This document shows, in pieces, positions 33,465 to 44,391 of a DNA stretch of 64,000 nucleotides. Where the stretch lies: positions 76,210,885 through 76,274,884 of the forward strand of contig JAUPFV010000005.1 of NCBI GenBank assembly GCA_036936605.1. Direction: 5' to 3'. The stretch's first letter is position 1. Every line of letters begins with the position of its first letter. A program made the position numbers and the translations under genes. This DNA comes from Limnanthes douglasii subsp. nivea (taxonomy: Eukaryota > Streptophyta > Magnoliopsida > Brassicales > Limnanthaceae). The notes under the pieces were generated by a model, which ran no database searches, was not told the DNA's origin, and was given only the letters and a program-made list of their open reading frames with translations.

Positions 33465-34510
33465 ATGCGTGGAGAGATTGAGGCTAACCCGACCAAAGAC
33501 TTAGTTGGTGTTGAGTCTGGAGATCATTTGATGGAGGAACAGGTTACGATCGAGGGCACTGCTCCGGATCGACGTGCAGAGGAACTTTTAGAGGAATCAG
33601 TTTTGGTTGTCAGGCGGAAAGAGTTGTTGGAAGACATCGAGAGACTAACCGCTGAGAGGGACGCTATGGTGGCGAGCACGAGAAGGGTCAGATCAAAAGT
33701 CCGACAAGAAAAGGTCGAGGCCGAACACACTCAAAATGTTGTTGTACCCAAAGAAAGCCGACATCGGAAGGGCCACCGGCGTTCCAAAAGACGCGCTAGA
33801 TCTGAGCAAAACTATCAGCTGAGTCGAGTGAATATACTTCGTTGAGTTCCGATAATTCTTCATCTTCGGAGACTGACTCAAGGTATAAGATGGATCGAAG
33901 GCACAAAGATCCGAGGAAGCATAAGCACACTCATCGGGCAAGTAGGAAAATGAGTGATTTGAGGAGGAAAGACGATGCTGGTAAAAGAAAAATGCACCCC
34001 GAGGACCCTGCCACTACTCGGAGGCATACTCAGTCCGACAGCTATCAACAAGATTTTAGAGTGTCGGTAACCATTTTACTTCTCCAACCGATGAGATATT
34101 ATACCCAACCACAAATGACGGTCCGGGGGGGAGCACTTACAAGGTCGGACATAATTGGAGGTCGTCACCTCTCTACCCAGAAATTCTTTCAAGAACGCTG
34201 CTTCTACTTGGTACAACCGACTGCCTCAAGGGTGTATAAAGAATTTTGATATGTTATGGAGCATGTTCCGACAGCATTTCGTCGGAAGCAAGAAGTTTCG
34301 TGCTAACGGAGACACCATCATTTACTTTCGATAAAAGATCGGAGAGAGTATGAAGGAGTACACCAAGCGGTTCATCCAAGTCAAGAAAGATATGGAGTAC
34401 TTCTAGGACAAAGTAGCTTTGGCCGCTTTCCGGATGGGTCTTCTTCCGGCGGTGATGAAAGACAATGCGGCAGAAACACAAGCAATGATCCTTCGAGGGA
34501 AGGTCAGTGA
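33465..34510 (+). pseudogene. Gag of element H
   Basis: ATG at 33465. The first frame (33465-33845) has a coiled-coil-like 'RRKELLEDIERLTAERDAMV' and a basic tail. The next overlapping frame (33842 on) is Ser/Asp/Lys/His-rich. The Retrotrans_gag core (about 34195-34480) reads 'STWYNRLPQGCIKNFDMLWS', 'FRQHFVGSKKF', 'ESMKEYTKRFIQVKKDM' and 'FRMGLLPAVMKDN', with stops at about 34334 and 34405. The zinc knuckle seen in A, D and F is missing: the frame jumps from 'QAMILRGKV' to the protease region. Confidence 0.85.
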
Positions 34511-34868
34511 CTTGTGTTCATTCTTTGAATCGCTAACCATTTTTGGGGGAGATACAATGGCGGGAATATCAAACTACTCAAGGAAGAGACACATCGTTAG
34601 CCTAGCAACACAGTTGGAAGCGGGAGCCTTATCACACCTTTATCGGAACCCGACACCAATCATTTTTTTCGAGGATGACGACATGAGGGAGATTGTTGGC
34701 CCACATGAAGACGTCATGGTGATCGGAGCGGAGATAGCCGGAAACGAGATAAGAAAGATTCTGATTGACACGGGTAGTTCCGCCAATATCATGTTCATGA
34801 CCACCTACAATAAGATAACCAATCCACCAACTATCCAACAATCCAAACAGAGGCGAATTGCAATTTAA
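34511..34868 (+). pseudogene. Protease start of element H
   Basis: In frame with 34419-34868. 'FFESLTIFGGDTMAGISNYS', 'RKRHIVSLATQLEAG', 'GPHEDVMVIGAEI', then the active-site loop 'ILIDTGSSANIMF' with an intact DTG. It stops at 34868, soon after this loop, so the flap and C-terminal part are absent. Sequence words are shared with the proteases of D and F. Confidence 0.85.
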
Positions 34869-34890
34869 GTCCACGTCCAGAGAACTGCAC

Positions 34891-34907
34891 CTGGACTAGG
34901 GGGCTAC
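34891..34907 (+). other. Polypurine tract of element H
   Basis: CTGGACTAGGGGGCTAC directly before the 3' LTR. Confidence 0.75.
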
Positions 34908-35319
34908 TGATAAGGGAAGGAAAATATAGGTGTTTGGCATGTAATTTAGCTTATTAATAAGGTTAAGGCCAATGTATTTAATGGCTAAGGCCCAAAGTAA
35001 AGCAAACATAAGAAATGAGGGACTTGAATGATAGTCCCCTAGAACTTGTTTGTAAATAGTAAAATAGTGGGGTAAGAAATCTATTCTCATAATGGTAAAC
35101 ATGTAATTTCACCATCTATCCCTTTTCCTATATAAATGACATTCCTTTTTGGGAAAAGGGCCAATGATTGAGTAATAATTACAACACTTATTCCTTTTGT
35201 CTATTCCATTTCTAGCAATTCATTATTCACAGTTACGTCATACGAATATCCTCTAGTCCGACCCCTTCATACGAACATCTTCATTTCTAAGCCTCACTAA
35301 AGAATCTCTGAGTGCATCA
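34908..35319 (+). repeat. 3' LTR of element H
   Basis: Matches the 5' LTR over its full length except scattered substitutions and loss of 'actaaac' near 35100. TTACT follows. Confidence 0.95.
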
Positions 35320-36049
35320 TTACTCATTCAAAAAGTTAAGATAACCTGTGAGATAGGTCATTGTTCTATTTTATTAAAACTATGCAATTAGAATATAAAT
35401 TCCATTTTCGTAATTTGGTGTAGGATATTCGGTGTTTAATTTTGTAAATTTTGAAGATTAAAGTCGATTTAAATTAAAACAACAAATTTTTTAGGATTAT
35501 GAGAAACAAGTCAAACTTTAGTTAGAGAATGAGAGAAAATCCAAAATCACAACCAAATCTCAAGTATCTATTGATGAATTAGCCAATTAGACAGTCTAAA
35601 CTAAAGTTTCAAGATCAAAAGGTGTTGAACTTCACCTGACTGAATCTTAGGCCAAGGTGAAATATTTAGAAGGTAAACTATTTGATTTAGAAGATGCTCG
35701 TATATCCTTAAAAGTTGATATAAAAATCTTACTCGTTATGATGTATGATGAATAATAGCACTAGTGAGACTAAGATAAAAGAACTAAAGTATAAGTATAA
35801 AGTCCAGTTAGACGAGATTATCATTGCGAAAGTATATGCACAATTTTTTTTCAGATTAGAGTTTGCAATGTTTTGTAACTGATGCAGTATGAAATATCAT
35901 CTGTATTGATAATAAATAAAATCTAAAGTGCGACTCCAAAACTTAGACGTCGTTTACTTTGTCAAAGGCATAATTACCTAAAAACACGCCTGTAAAGGGA
36001 GGTTATACAGTTGTGTAACCCATTATTTGGGCAAAACCATAGAACTAGT

Positions 36050-36370
36050 ACATAAAAAGAGGTCGTGCACGTACGCGATCCTTCTACTTGGACAATGTGT
36101 CAAGTCTCTTACCATTTGGCCCAATGGCCAAATAGTCCTCAAAGAGGGGTCATGCACAAATACACCCCTCCACTTGGCTTATTGGCGGAGTATCCCTCAA
36201 GAGGTGTCGTGCATATGTGCAAACCCTTGAATTGACATATTATCCAAGTCCCATTGGAAAAGAGATCACACTCATGCGTGACCACTCCATTTGTCCTACT
36301 GGACAAGTATCCTTGAAATTGTCACACACATGCACGACCTCTTCACTTGACCAGTGAGCTAAATATCCCT
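36050..36370. repeat. Degenerate minisatellite, 55-85 bp unit, 5 copies
   Basis: Copies of 'gaggtcgtgcac...cgatccttctacttgg' begin near 36059, 36143, 36201, 36261 and 36318. Each has an RY-rich 'gtgcacatgc'-type core and a 'ccacttgg'-type end. The preceding 35750-36050 holds no gene. Confidence 0.65.
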
Positions 36371-36409
36371 CTCAGAAAGAGTCAGAAAGAATTAGCCACT
36401 CTTAAAAAC

Positions 36410-37425
36410 AACATGTTGTGAGACTGTACCTCACATTGTACGAATAAAGTACATGACATAGTACGGAGTTGTAACCAAAAGGGCGTACCTAACTCTACTA
36501 AATCAATAAGAATGGTAGGAAAGGCTTAAAATATGAAAGCACCTACCTAGGAAGCACCTACGTATGAAGACCACTATATATAGTCATTAAATATTTTTGT
36601 GAGTGAGGTGAAAAGTTAACCATATAAGGTAAATAAAGATTCAAAGTTATTGTAATCCAAAATATCCAATCAAGTCGAGTGTTCGTATTCAAAGGTATCT
36701 TGTTCTTATCTTATTATTGTTTCGATCTTACTTTATTATCTCGTTCAATCTCGTACATGATTTTTTACCTCGTCGTTTTGGTTTTGTTGATGGTAACGTG
36801 TTTAGCCTTGTATCTTAGCACATCAATCCAATACATTTATGATCATAAATTATGTTAGTCATTAAGTCAAGAGCGCTAACGTTCAGGTTGAGGTCACAAA
36901 CAAAGGTGTCCTTGTAGGACAATAACATTCGGCCAACCTTGGTGGGTAACCTTCAACACAAAAATAACGTTTGTTAGAACGGTGTCTACACCACGTGCTA
37001 ATGTATCTGATAACATAACATTGTATCCCCTCTGACGGCTAAGAGAAGGACGGCGACCTGATCATTTTTACCAAGGTAATAATCAATCATCCATCACATT
37101 ATATGAATAAGGTGGTCTAGTTATTGAAGAGCATCGTTATCACTCAAGGGTCTACTAGCCACCCAATGCCTCACGTGTCCTAACCTGATGGGCCAAAACC
37201 GAGGTAACATACTTTGTTGTGTTGGACATGGCCACACCATATAATCTTATCCAAGGGAGGTCGTGGCTACACAACTTTAAAGCGGTTTCATCTACCTATG
37301 ACTAGTGCATGAAATACATAATAAAAATGATGTGAGGATAGTAAGACAAAACAATAAGACAACCCGTAAGGGACTGGCAGAAGCCTTAAAAGAGTCAACA
37401 TAATCTTAGCGTCTACAAATTTTGG
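36410..37425. other. Possible old solo LTR or LTR plus leader
   Basis: Contains a TATA-like 'ctatatatag' (36574), a downstream U5-like T-rich stretch (36700-36800), and at 37422 'ttttggtccgtctaaggatg', which resembles a degraded primer site of the TGGCGCCGTCTGTGGG kind. No partner repeat was found, so this is weak. 37430-38340 shows only a recurring 'ctcgagctctcccaa/ctcgagatctct' word. Confidence 0.25.
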
Positions 37426-38339
37426 TCCGTCTAAGGATGTGATTGTTGTTCACCGAAGAGGTTTGTTGTATTTCACTTAATTTCAAGTTTTGTTGTAACT
37501 CGTTTTTTTAAATGGGAAAATGAAAATTCATTTATTTTATCACTATGTTAATGCTTAGATGCAACATCGTATTTTGTACAAGTTTACGCCCCACCCTTAT
37601 CTGTCCAAAATGGGGTATAGGCTAGATTGATAAATTACTCGGTACATAAATTGGTAAATCGATGGACCATGAGAAAACTTATACAAAAAGAAGACCACAT
37701 ACGAAAGCCAACTTATGACTAGCTTGCTCTGAGTCACTCTAATTAAAACTTTTAAAATCTAAAAAAAGGTTACTCAAGCTCTCCCAGTTGGTAAGTATGG
37801 AAATTGAAGTTTTTATATAAAACGAGGTTACTCGAGCTCTCCCAAAGAGAGTAGATGAGCCACTTTATGGACATCACGATGACATTGGTTGCTATGATTT
37901 ATATTAAGATAGGGGAAATGGACATCTATCTAGTAACTACCATGTGTCATAAAGGAAATAAATAACAAGAATATACATAACTTCTCTTAAATAATTGCAA
38001 CAATAGTTGGATAAAAAGATAATAAGAGGAAAATAAGTCCAAGAGAAGGCAAAGGTCCATCTCGAAAAGAAACTTGAAGAATAAGGTCTTATCAGCCTGA
38101 CAATCTTTAGGAGACTCGATTGGGACACCAAAAGGAAATCGTATTAAGAACCTCATAATTACTCAACAATTGAGGTCACTCGAGATCTCTTAATTAAGTG
38201 TTTAGGGAATCCAACTTTCAGTTTAAATGAGATCATTCAAGATCTCTCAGTTAAAGTTAATAGAAATAAATTTTTTTGTTTTAAGAAAGATCACTGAAGA
38301 TATTTTAAAAGTCATCTAGAAAGAGAACAACGACGGTCC

Positions 38340-38755
38340 TGACTTGACCTTTGTTCAACCTCACTCAGCCTTAGCTCAGTCTCACTCGACATTAACTCAG
38401 CCTTACTTAGCCTTATCTCAGCTTCACTCAGCCTCATATCGACTTTACTTTAGCCTCGCTCAACCTCACTCATCCACCGCTTGGCCCCATCCAGCCTCAC
38501 ATTGGCCTCATTCAGCCTTAGCTCGACCTCACTCGAGCTCATCTCAACTTCACACGACCTCAATTGTGTATCATCTTAGCCTTAACTATCTTCAACTCAA
38601 CATCGGATCGGCCTCACTCAGTCTTAGCTCAGCTGCACTCGTCCTCAGCTTGGCCTTACTTAGCCTTAGCTCGTCTTTGCTCAATCTTAATTTAGTCTCA
38701 CCCAACCTCATTTCGGCCTCACTTATCCTCAACTCAGCCTTATTTAAGAACCTTT
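38340..38755. repeat. Minisatellite based on cctcactcagccttagctca
   Basis: About 20 degenerate copies of a roughly 18-21 bp unit. The Leu/Ser/His-rich open frame over it is a consequence of the repeat, not a gene. Confidence 0.85.
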
Positions 38756-38869
38756 CACTTAACAAATGTGAAAAAAAAGAGTTTTCAAATTAAATAGATC
38801 TCAGTCAATAAAGTTTGTTCAAACCAAATAGAGATCAGTCAACAAAGGTGAAATAATTTAGTTTTGGCC

Positions 38870-39130
38870 AAGTTGACAAGCTTTGAATAATATGCGTTAA
38901 ACAAAAAAATGAATTTCTAATTTGGTTAAGTTTGTAGGTTTTCAGTGATTTGCTTGTAAACAAAAAAGTAGATTTTTGATTTGGTCAAGTTGGTAGGCTT
39001 TAACTAACTTACTTTTAAACCAAAAATGGATTTATAATTTGTCCAAGTTGTTAGGCTTTGAGTGACCATCTTTTAAATAAAAAAAAATAGATTGTTAATT
39101 TGGCAAAATTGAGAGGCTTTGAGTAACCTA
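38870..39130. repeat. Minisatellite, about 65 bp x 4
   Basis: Four copies of 'atttggtcaagttggtaggcttt' followed by 'gagtgac...ttttaaacaaaaaa.tagatt'. Confidence 0.8.
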
Positions 39131-39419
39131 TCTAAGAATTCCTTTTTTTTCTAGATCCACCAACTTTTCAACAAAGATGAAAAAGGTAATTCAAATTAAA
39201 AATATCTCACTCAGTAAAGGTTGTCCAAACAAAACTGAGTGCACTCAAGAAAATCTCACTCATCAAAGGTGAAAAAAGGTTTTACAAGTCAAGGGAGCTC
39301 ACGGAGGAACCTTCCATTTGGTCTCAATCCAAACTTAATATGACCTTAACTTGGAGGCCAAGGGCTATCAAAATATTGAAACTTAATGCATCATGACACG
39401 AGCACTCTAGATCATGGAT

Positions 39420-40212
39420 ACTACAGCTTTTAACTGCTCTGGGTCAGCTTCTATCTATTTTTCACTGATAACATAACCCAGAAATTTCCCTGACCGAACT
39501 CCAAAAGTATCATTTTATGGATACAATTTTAGCCTTATTGCCCTTAAATTCAGAAATGTCTCCTCTAAATCTTCCAAGTGTGCATCGTCTACTAAGATTT
39601 TCACCATATTTCATCGATGTATACCTCCATGTTCTTTCCAATCTAGATAAACAATTCCTTATTCATCAATCTTTGGTATGTGGCCCCAACATTTTTTTAT
39701 TCAAAAGTCATAACTTTATAACACTACAAGCCTCTGTCTGTGATGAACGTGGTACATTCTTGATCCTTTGGATCTATTTGAATTTGATTATATCCTGAAT
39801 CATCCATAAATGTTAATATTTTGTTTCCCGAAGTGGAATCAATCAGCCGGTCTATTCGAGGAACGGGAAACGGGTCTATAGGACATGCTCGATTGAGGTC
39901 TGTAAAATCAACACACATTCTCCACTTTCCATTCTTCTTCTTGACCACCACTGGGTTTGCCGTCCATAAAATATATTGTGACTCCCTTATATGTTTGACC
40001 TTGGGTAACCGGTCCACTTTCGGAAATAATAGCTTATGAATTTTCCAATGAAAATGCCCGTCTTTTTTAATAGCAGGTTTCCCCTTCGGATTAATAGTTA
40101 GGCTATGGAAAATTACTTCACATCCTCTGTTTTCCAAGCAAAAAACATCTAAATTGTGAGATAAAAATTGTAATAATTGTTGACGTAGAATAGGGGTTAG
40201 TAAGGTTCCCAT
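39420..40212 (-). pseudogene. Reverse transcriptase of element F, N-terminal part
   Basis: 'NLDVFCLENRGCEVI', 'NPVVVKKKNGKWRMCVDFTD', 'PVPRIDRLIDSTSGNKILTF', 'NQIQIDPKDQECTTFITDRG'. Beyond 39724 the frame is broken; the YIDD region is present only as a damaged 'VYIDEIW'. No RNase H or integrase follows. Confidence 0.88.
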
Positions 40213-40334
40213 TCAAAGTACTCTTCCATCAGAAAAAGTATATTCCTCTATTTCTTCACTTACTGTAAATGACCCTAGGGTTTCCCTCGGACCGTCAACC
40301 CTTTCCTCAGAATCCGAGGTTAACCCCTTGATTG

Positions 40335-41260
40335 TTATTCATTCATTATATCACCACTTATAGATCCTTGGATCCTAAGATCAGTGGCGTAACATTCGCT
40401 GGAAACCTTTTGGTCACTTCGGACAACCCCTACACGGTCTTTGATGACATACTTAAAACATTGATGGACTGTTGATACAATACCATACATCTTTGATAAC
40501 CAAGATCTTCTAAAGATGGCATTATAACTTGTTGGACAGTCTACCACCATAAAATCACATGAACCTTCTTCTCCGAAGGTCATTTTCCCATACTTACCTC
40601 CCCTTCGAATTCATCTATTACTCGTGTCGTTACTCCAGTAAAACCGATGATAGTGCAATCTGATTGGGAAATCCGAGGAGGGTTACGCATCCTTTCATAA
40701 GTTGATTTAAAAAGAACGTTCGAAGAACTCTCGGTATCTATCAATACGTGTCGAATCTCAACACCATCAATTTCTGCTCTAATGACCACGACATCCTCAT
40801 GTGGCCCTGTAGTACCCTGTAAATCATCTTCATCAAAAATGATAAATGGAATGTCTCTCTTACCGTACAGATGGGTAGACATTTTTCCCTCTATCTGAGT
40901 AGCCATACTCACTATATACCTTTTCCTTGAGCTGTCAGTTTTACCATTCATAGACTCGCCCCCGAAAATTGCCAAGGACTCAAAATATTCACAAAGGCTT
41001 CGAAAGTGGCCTTGCTTTACTGGTTCTTCCACTGCCATCAAAATTAGCCGATCTGGATCCAAATCCAAGTATTCTGGTGTAGTATAAAAATCATCAACCT
41101 TTGAATCCAAAATCATCAAATTTTCAGCTGGTGCACTTGGATTGGTTGGTTGTGAAGTCGATGCAATGGGATTCTTCGATGCGCTACTCTGTGCTTTCAC
41201 ATAAGTCAATAATTTCCAATTTTCAATTAAAGTATGAACTTCTTTTTCAAGGCGATGCAA
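40335..41260 (-). pseudogene. Protease region of element F
   Basis: 'EYFESLAIFGGESM', 'SRKRYIVSMATQIEG', 'GPHEDVVVIRAEIDG', then the active-site loop 'VLIDTESSSNVLF': the glycine of DTG is Glu (codon GAG), which should abolish activity. 40583-40335 is the protease-RT linker with 'FMVVDCPTSYNAIFRRSWL'. Element D has the same Glu. Confidence 0.88.
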
Positions 41261-42641
41261 TTTGCAGTATCATGTCTGATGCCATTGTGATACCTGCAAA
41301 ACTTATTATTTCGTTCCTCCCTAAGCCTATTGATTGGAACGGGCTTCCTGAAATTCACATACCATTTAGCTTTATAAAAAATTATAGCCACACTCTCAGT
41401 CGGATCTGCATAATACTCAGGCCTTATCCATTGATTGGGTCTTGACCTATTATATTGGTAAGTTGGCGTGTGATTCGAATACCCTCAAGTTTGAGGTGTT
41501 AGGTTGTTGTTTCTCGGATGTGCTTGTTGAGAAGAATACGAAGACTGCCCCTGGTTATTTGGCACCTGCCCAATATTCTTTTGGCTAGTAGCAGCTACCC
41601 CTCCAACCCTGGTCGATTCTTACACCTTGATTTAGTCATCAACTTGAGCCATCAATTCTTTGAAAGTTAAGGCTCTTCTTTTTGTTGTTTAATTAGCCAG
41701 ATCTCCTGGTAGCATTTTTTGGCGAAAAGCTGCCACTGCCACTAATTCGTCACAGTCATCTAGACTCGATTTAGTTAAGACAAACCGCTTCGTATAATCT
41801 TTCAGTTTTTTTCCAACTGTCTGCTTGCATTGGATTATTGTATCTTCATTTGACCTTATTTATTTACTCCCCACAAACAATTTTCGAAAAGTAGTGTAAA
41901 TGTCTCTAAAATTTGAAATGGATCCCCTCGGAATTCGATTATACCATTTCAAATTTTTTCCCTTAAAAGTTTGAGAAAATGCCTAGCATACCAGCCTGTC
42001 GTCATCCTCGAAATTCATCATATAATTCTTGAACTGTTCGATATGGTCGTTTGGATCTTGCATCCCATCGAATTTTTCAGCTTTTGAAATATCAAAACGC
42101 TTCAGAAGCGTGATAGATCTTATTTCAGTTGTCAATGGAGAATTTCTCCAATCAACACGTTGAACATATTGAGCCTCAGTTCCGATCACTGCATACAAGT
42201 TCCGATCATCACCAATATTGTACTGGTTTGATGTATTTCCTTCACACCAGTTTTCCTCCCTCAAACATCGAGATACACTTTCCCTTCTAGCTTTATAATC
42301 TTTTTTTAGATTTGCGATGTTGATCGAACACTTTTTTTGAAGAGCCTCGATATCTTTTAAATCAGATCTGGAACTTTCAACCTCTTCGTCACTAAATGTG
42401 GCATACCTTTGTTTATCTTTCTTGTCTTTTCGAGAAGAATGACGCTCTTTAGGCGCTTCGAACCACGTTTTTGTTCGCTTCTGATTTGTCGATCAGTGCA
42501 AGATCGATCAGATTGATTACCAACATCATTTTGGTCATTCACTTGTCTCACCTCGGATTTTAGCCTAGCTGACTGAATCTCATGCTCTCTCTGATCGTAT
42601 TTCTCATTCAAAGCATTTATTTTGTCCAAAAGATGATTCAT
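41261..42641 (-). pseudogene. Gag of element F
   Basis: 42641-42357 is hydrophilic with a leading 'LLDKINALNEKYDQREHEIQ' coiled-coil-like part. 42264-41983 holds 'AEKFDGMQDPNDHIEQFKNY', the conserved start of the gag core. 41983-41261 crosses frames through 'DYTKRFVLTKSSLD' to the knuckle 'CRYHNGIRHDTANC'. Stops and frameshifts occur throughout. Confidence 0.85.
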
Positions 42642-42850
42642 TCCAATTCTATTTCAGATTGAGTTTGATGAATCAGTGTGGATCTTTCTTGTCTATCATA
42701 TGTTCTTTGTAAGTAATTTTTCAGTGTTTCAACAGTCGATCGAACTAACAGATCGTTTTCTGGATTCATTAGCAAGCTTAAAATTGTTTTCAAGATTTGA
42801 AAAAGAGAGAGATTTGAACTAGTAAACTAGGCATCAATCTGCGATCGGGT

Positions 42851-42870
42851 CCCCAGTGAAGTCACCAATT
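42851..42870 (-). other. Primer binding site of element F
   Basis: Minus strand AATTGGTGACTTCACTGGGG follows the LTR end. Element D has a similar site. It differs from the site of A and H, so another tRNA is probably used. Confidence 0.6.
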
Positions 42871-43171
42871 TGGTGAGTTTAATACTTTGGATCGTAGAAG
42901 TAAGTTGAGAGAAGTCAGAATGTAGAGAAACAAATTCATATTGCAAGAGTGATTTATCTCAAAAAGCCAACCCCTTTATTAGATCAACCTTGGCTTTTAT
43001 ATAAAGGCGCAAGGACTTAGCTCTTAACTGAAACAGTTACATAAAAGGGATAATTACATGTTAGTTCTTGACTTAAATACAAAGTTCTAATTTCTTTATT
43101 CTAACTTTACAATCGGTCATAAGAAATTTTATTCTTTATATTTCAGTCTTCGAAATTCTATTTCCTTATCA
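42871..43171 (-). repeat. 5' LTR of element F
   Basis: Minus strand TGATAAGGAAATAG...ACTCACCA, 301 bp, with a TATA box ('ttatataaaag', complement near 42996-43006). Same design as the LTR of element E at 63294-63612. Confidence 0.85.
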
Positions 43172-43919
43172 ATCTCAACAAACGAGAGCGACAACAAACG
43201 TTTAAATGTTAGTTCAACCCAAAGATTTGACTTAACGACCCAACTATAAACCAAGCTCATGTTTGTTCGAATTTTTTTTATAAACCAACAAGATGGATCA
43301 AGCAATTATAAGGTACTTTTACATTTAAAATTATATTTTTCCCGCACTTCATTCACAGATGCTATAATATTGATAATAGCCAAATATATAAAATTAATAG
43401 AAGATTGATTAATAAAAAAAAGGTTATAGAAAATCTCGAATCTATGTCAATTTATATTAAACTATATATATAATAAAACTAAGATATTATTAATAAAAGA
43501 ATTAAATAAAAGATATCTACCTATTCTCCACGTATATATAAAAGGGTGAAGCTATTTTTTTATTTCCTTCATAATTCAAACTCTCAAAAACACTTATCAT
43601 TTGTTTTTACTACTTTATCCTCAATTTATAATTTTATGTCACTAACCATTCTCAAACACTTATACCAACAAACAAAAGATTTAACCCAATTGAATCCAAC
43701 ATATATGTTTTAACTTATAAAATTGAACCCTAAAAACAAAAAAACCTAAATTTGATAATAATTATCCATAGTGGAGGAAGACACCGAAACCAAAGATTTA
43801 ACACCGAAACACATCACACAATCAACCGACAATGTAATTTAATCTTATTTTTAAGTTGTATATTCATGTAACTTGCAAATCCGTGTTTAAAAAACTATTT
43901 TAATCACAAATCCCGATTT
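43172..43919. other. AT-rich intergenic DNA
   Basis: No gene or repeat recognised. Confidence 0.5.
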
Positions 43920-44391
43920 CTGCAGGTTTTAGCGGCAAACACCTGATTCTGATGTGGTATTTTGGAATCAGTTGTTTTTGCACAAAACAATTAATTCTGA
44001 GATACCACCTCGGAATCAGATGTTTTGTGCAAAATCAACTGATTCTAAAATCCACTTATTTCGAGGTGGTATCTCGGAATTAGTTGTTCTGTGAAAAACA
44101 ACTATTTCCGAGATGTCACCTCAGAATCAGTTGTTCTGTGCAAAACAACTGATTCTGAGATACCATCTCGGAATCGGTTGTTTGTCGATAAAATCTGCCG
44201 AAGTTTTTATCATAATTTAATCATAAAAACCGATTTCGGCAGATTTTTCTCAATTTCGAGAAATGTCGATTAAAATTTTGATAATATGATAAAATTTCGA
44301 AATGTCTCAAAATGTCGATTAAAATTTTTGCCATAATTTAATCATAAATTTCGATTTCGGCAGATTTTATCGACAAACAACCGATTCCGAG
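43920..44391. repeat. Palindrome cluster with perfect 36-bp arms
   Basis: 44167-44202 and 44356-44391 are exact reverse complements (ctcggaatcggttgtttgtc..., 36 bp) with a 153-bp loop. The loop holds further inverted copies of 'atcataatttaatcataaa' and 'tttcggcaga'. To the left (43935-44165) four alternating copies of 'tcagttgttttgcacaaaac' and 'ctgagataccacctcggaat' sit in opposite orientations. The whole could fold into a long hairpin. No ORF. Confidence 0.85.

Larger units (their letters stand above)
32958..35319 (+). mobile_element. Non-autonomous LTR element H (gag-protease only)
   Basis: A 2,362-bp element with LTRs at 32958-33376 and 34908-35319, a perfect 5-bp duplication TTACT (32953-32957, 35320-35324), a primer site and a polypurine tract. 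The interior codes for gag and a protease start only; RT, RNase H and integrase are absent, and the protease frame runs straight into the polypurine tract. It must have moved with enzymes from another element. The LTRs differ at roughly 20-25 positions plus one 7-bp indel, so it is the youngest clear insertion here. Confidence 0.95.
39420..43171 (-). mobile_element. Truncated Ty3/gypsy element F
   Basis: On the minus strand: LTR (43171-42871), primer site, gag, protease, RT start. It breaks off at about 39420, after the RT 'GY' region and the residues that normally read GIE..P.Q..A. No second LTR is seen. Its LTR and coding parts resemble those of elements D and E, so all three belong to one family. 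Confidence 0.85.

Noticed and set aside
38344..38793. 149-codon Leu/Ser/His-rich open frame
   Set aside because: It follows from the 18-21 bp minisatellite; periodic composition, no domain.
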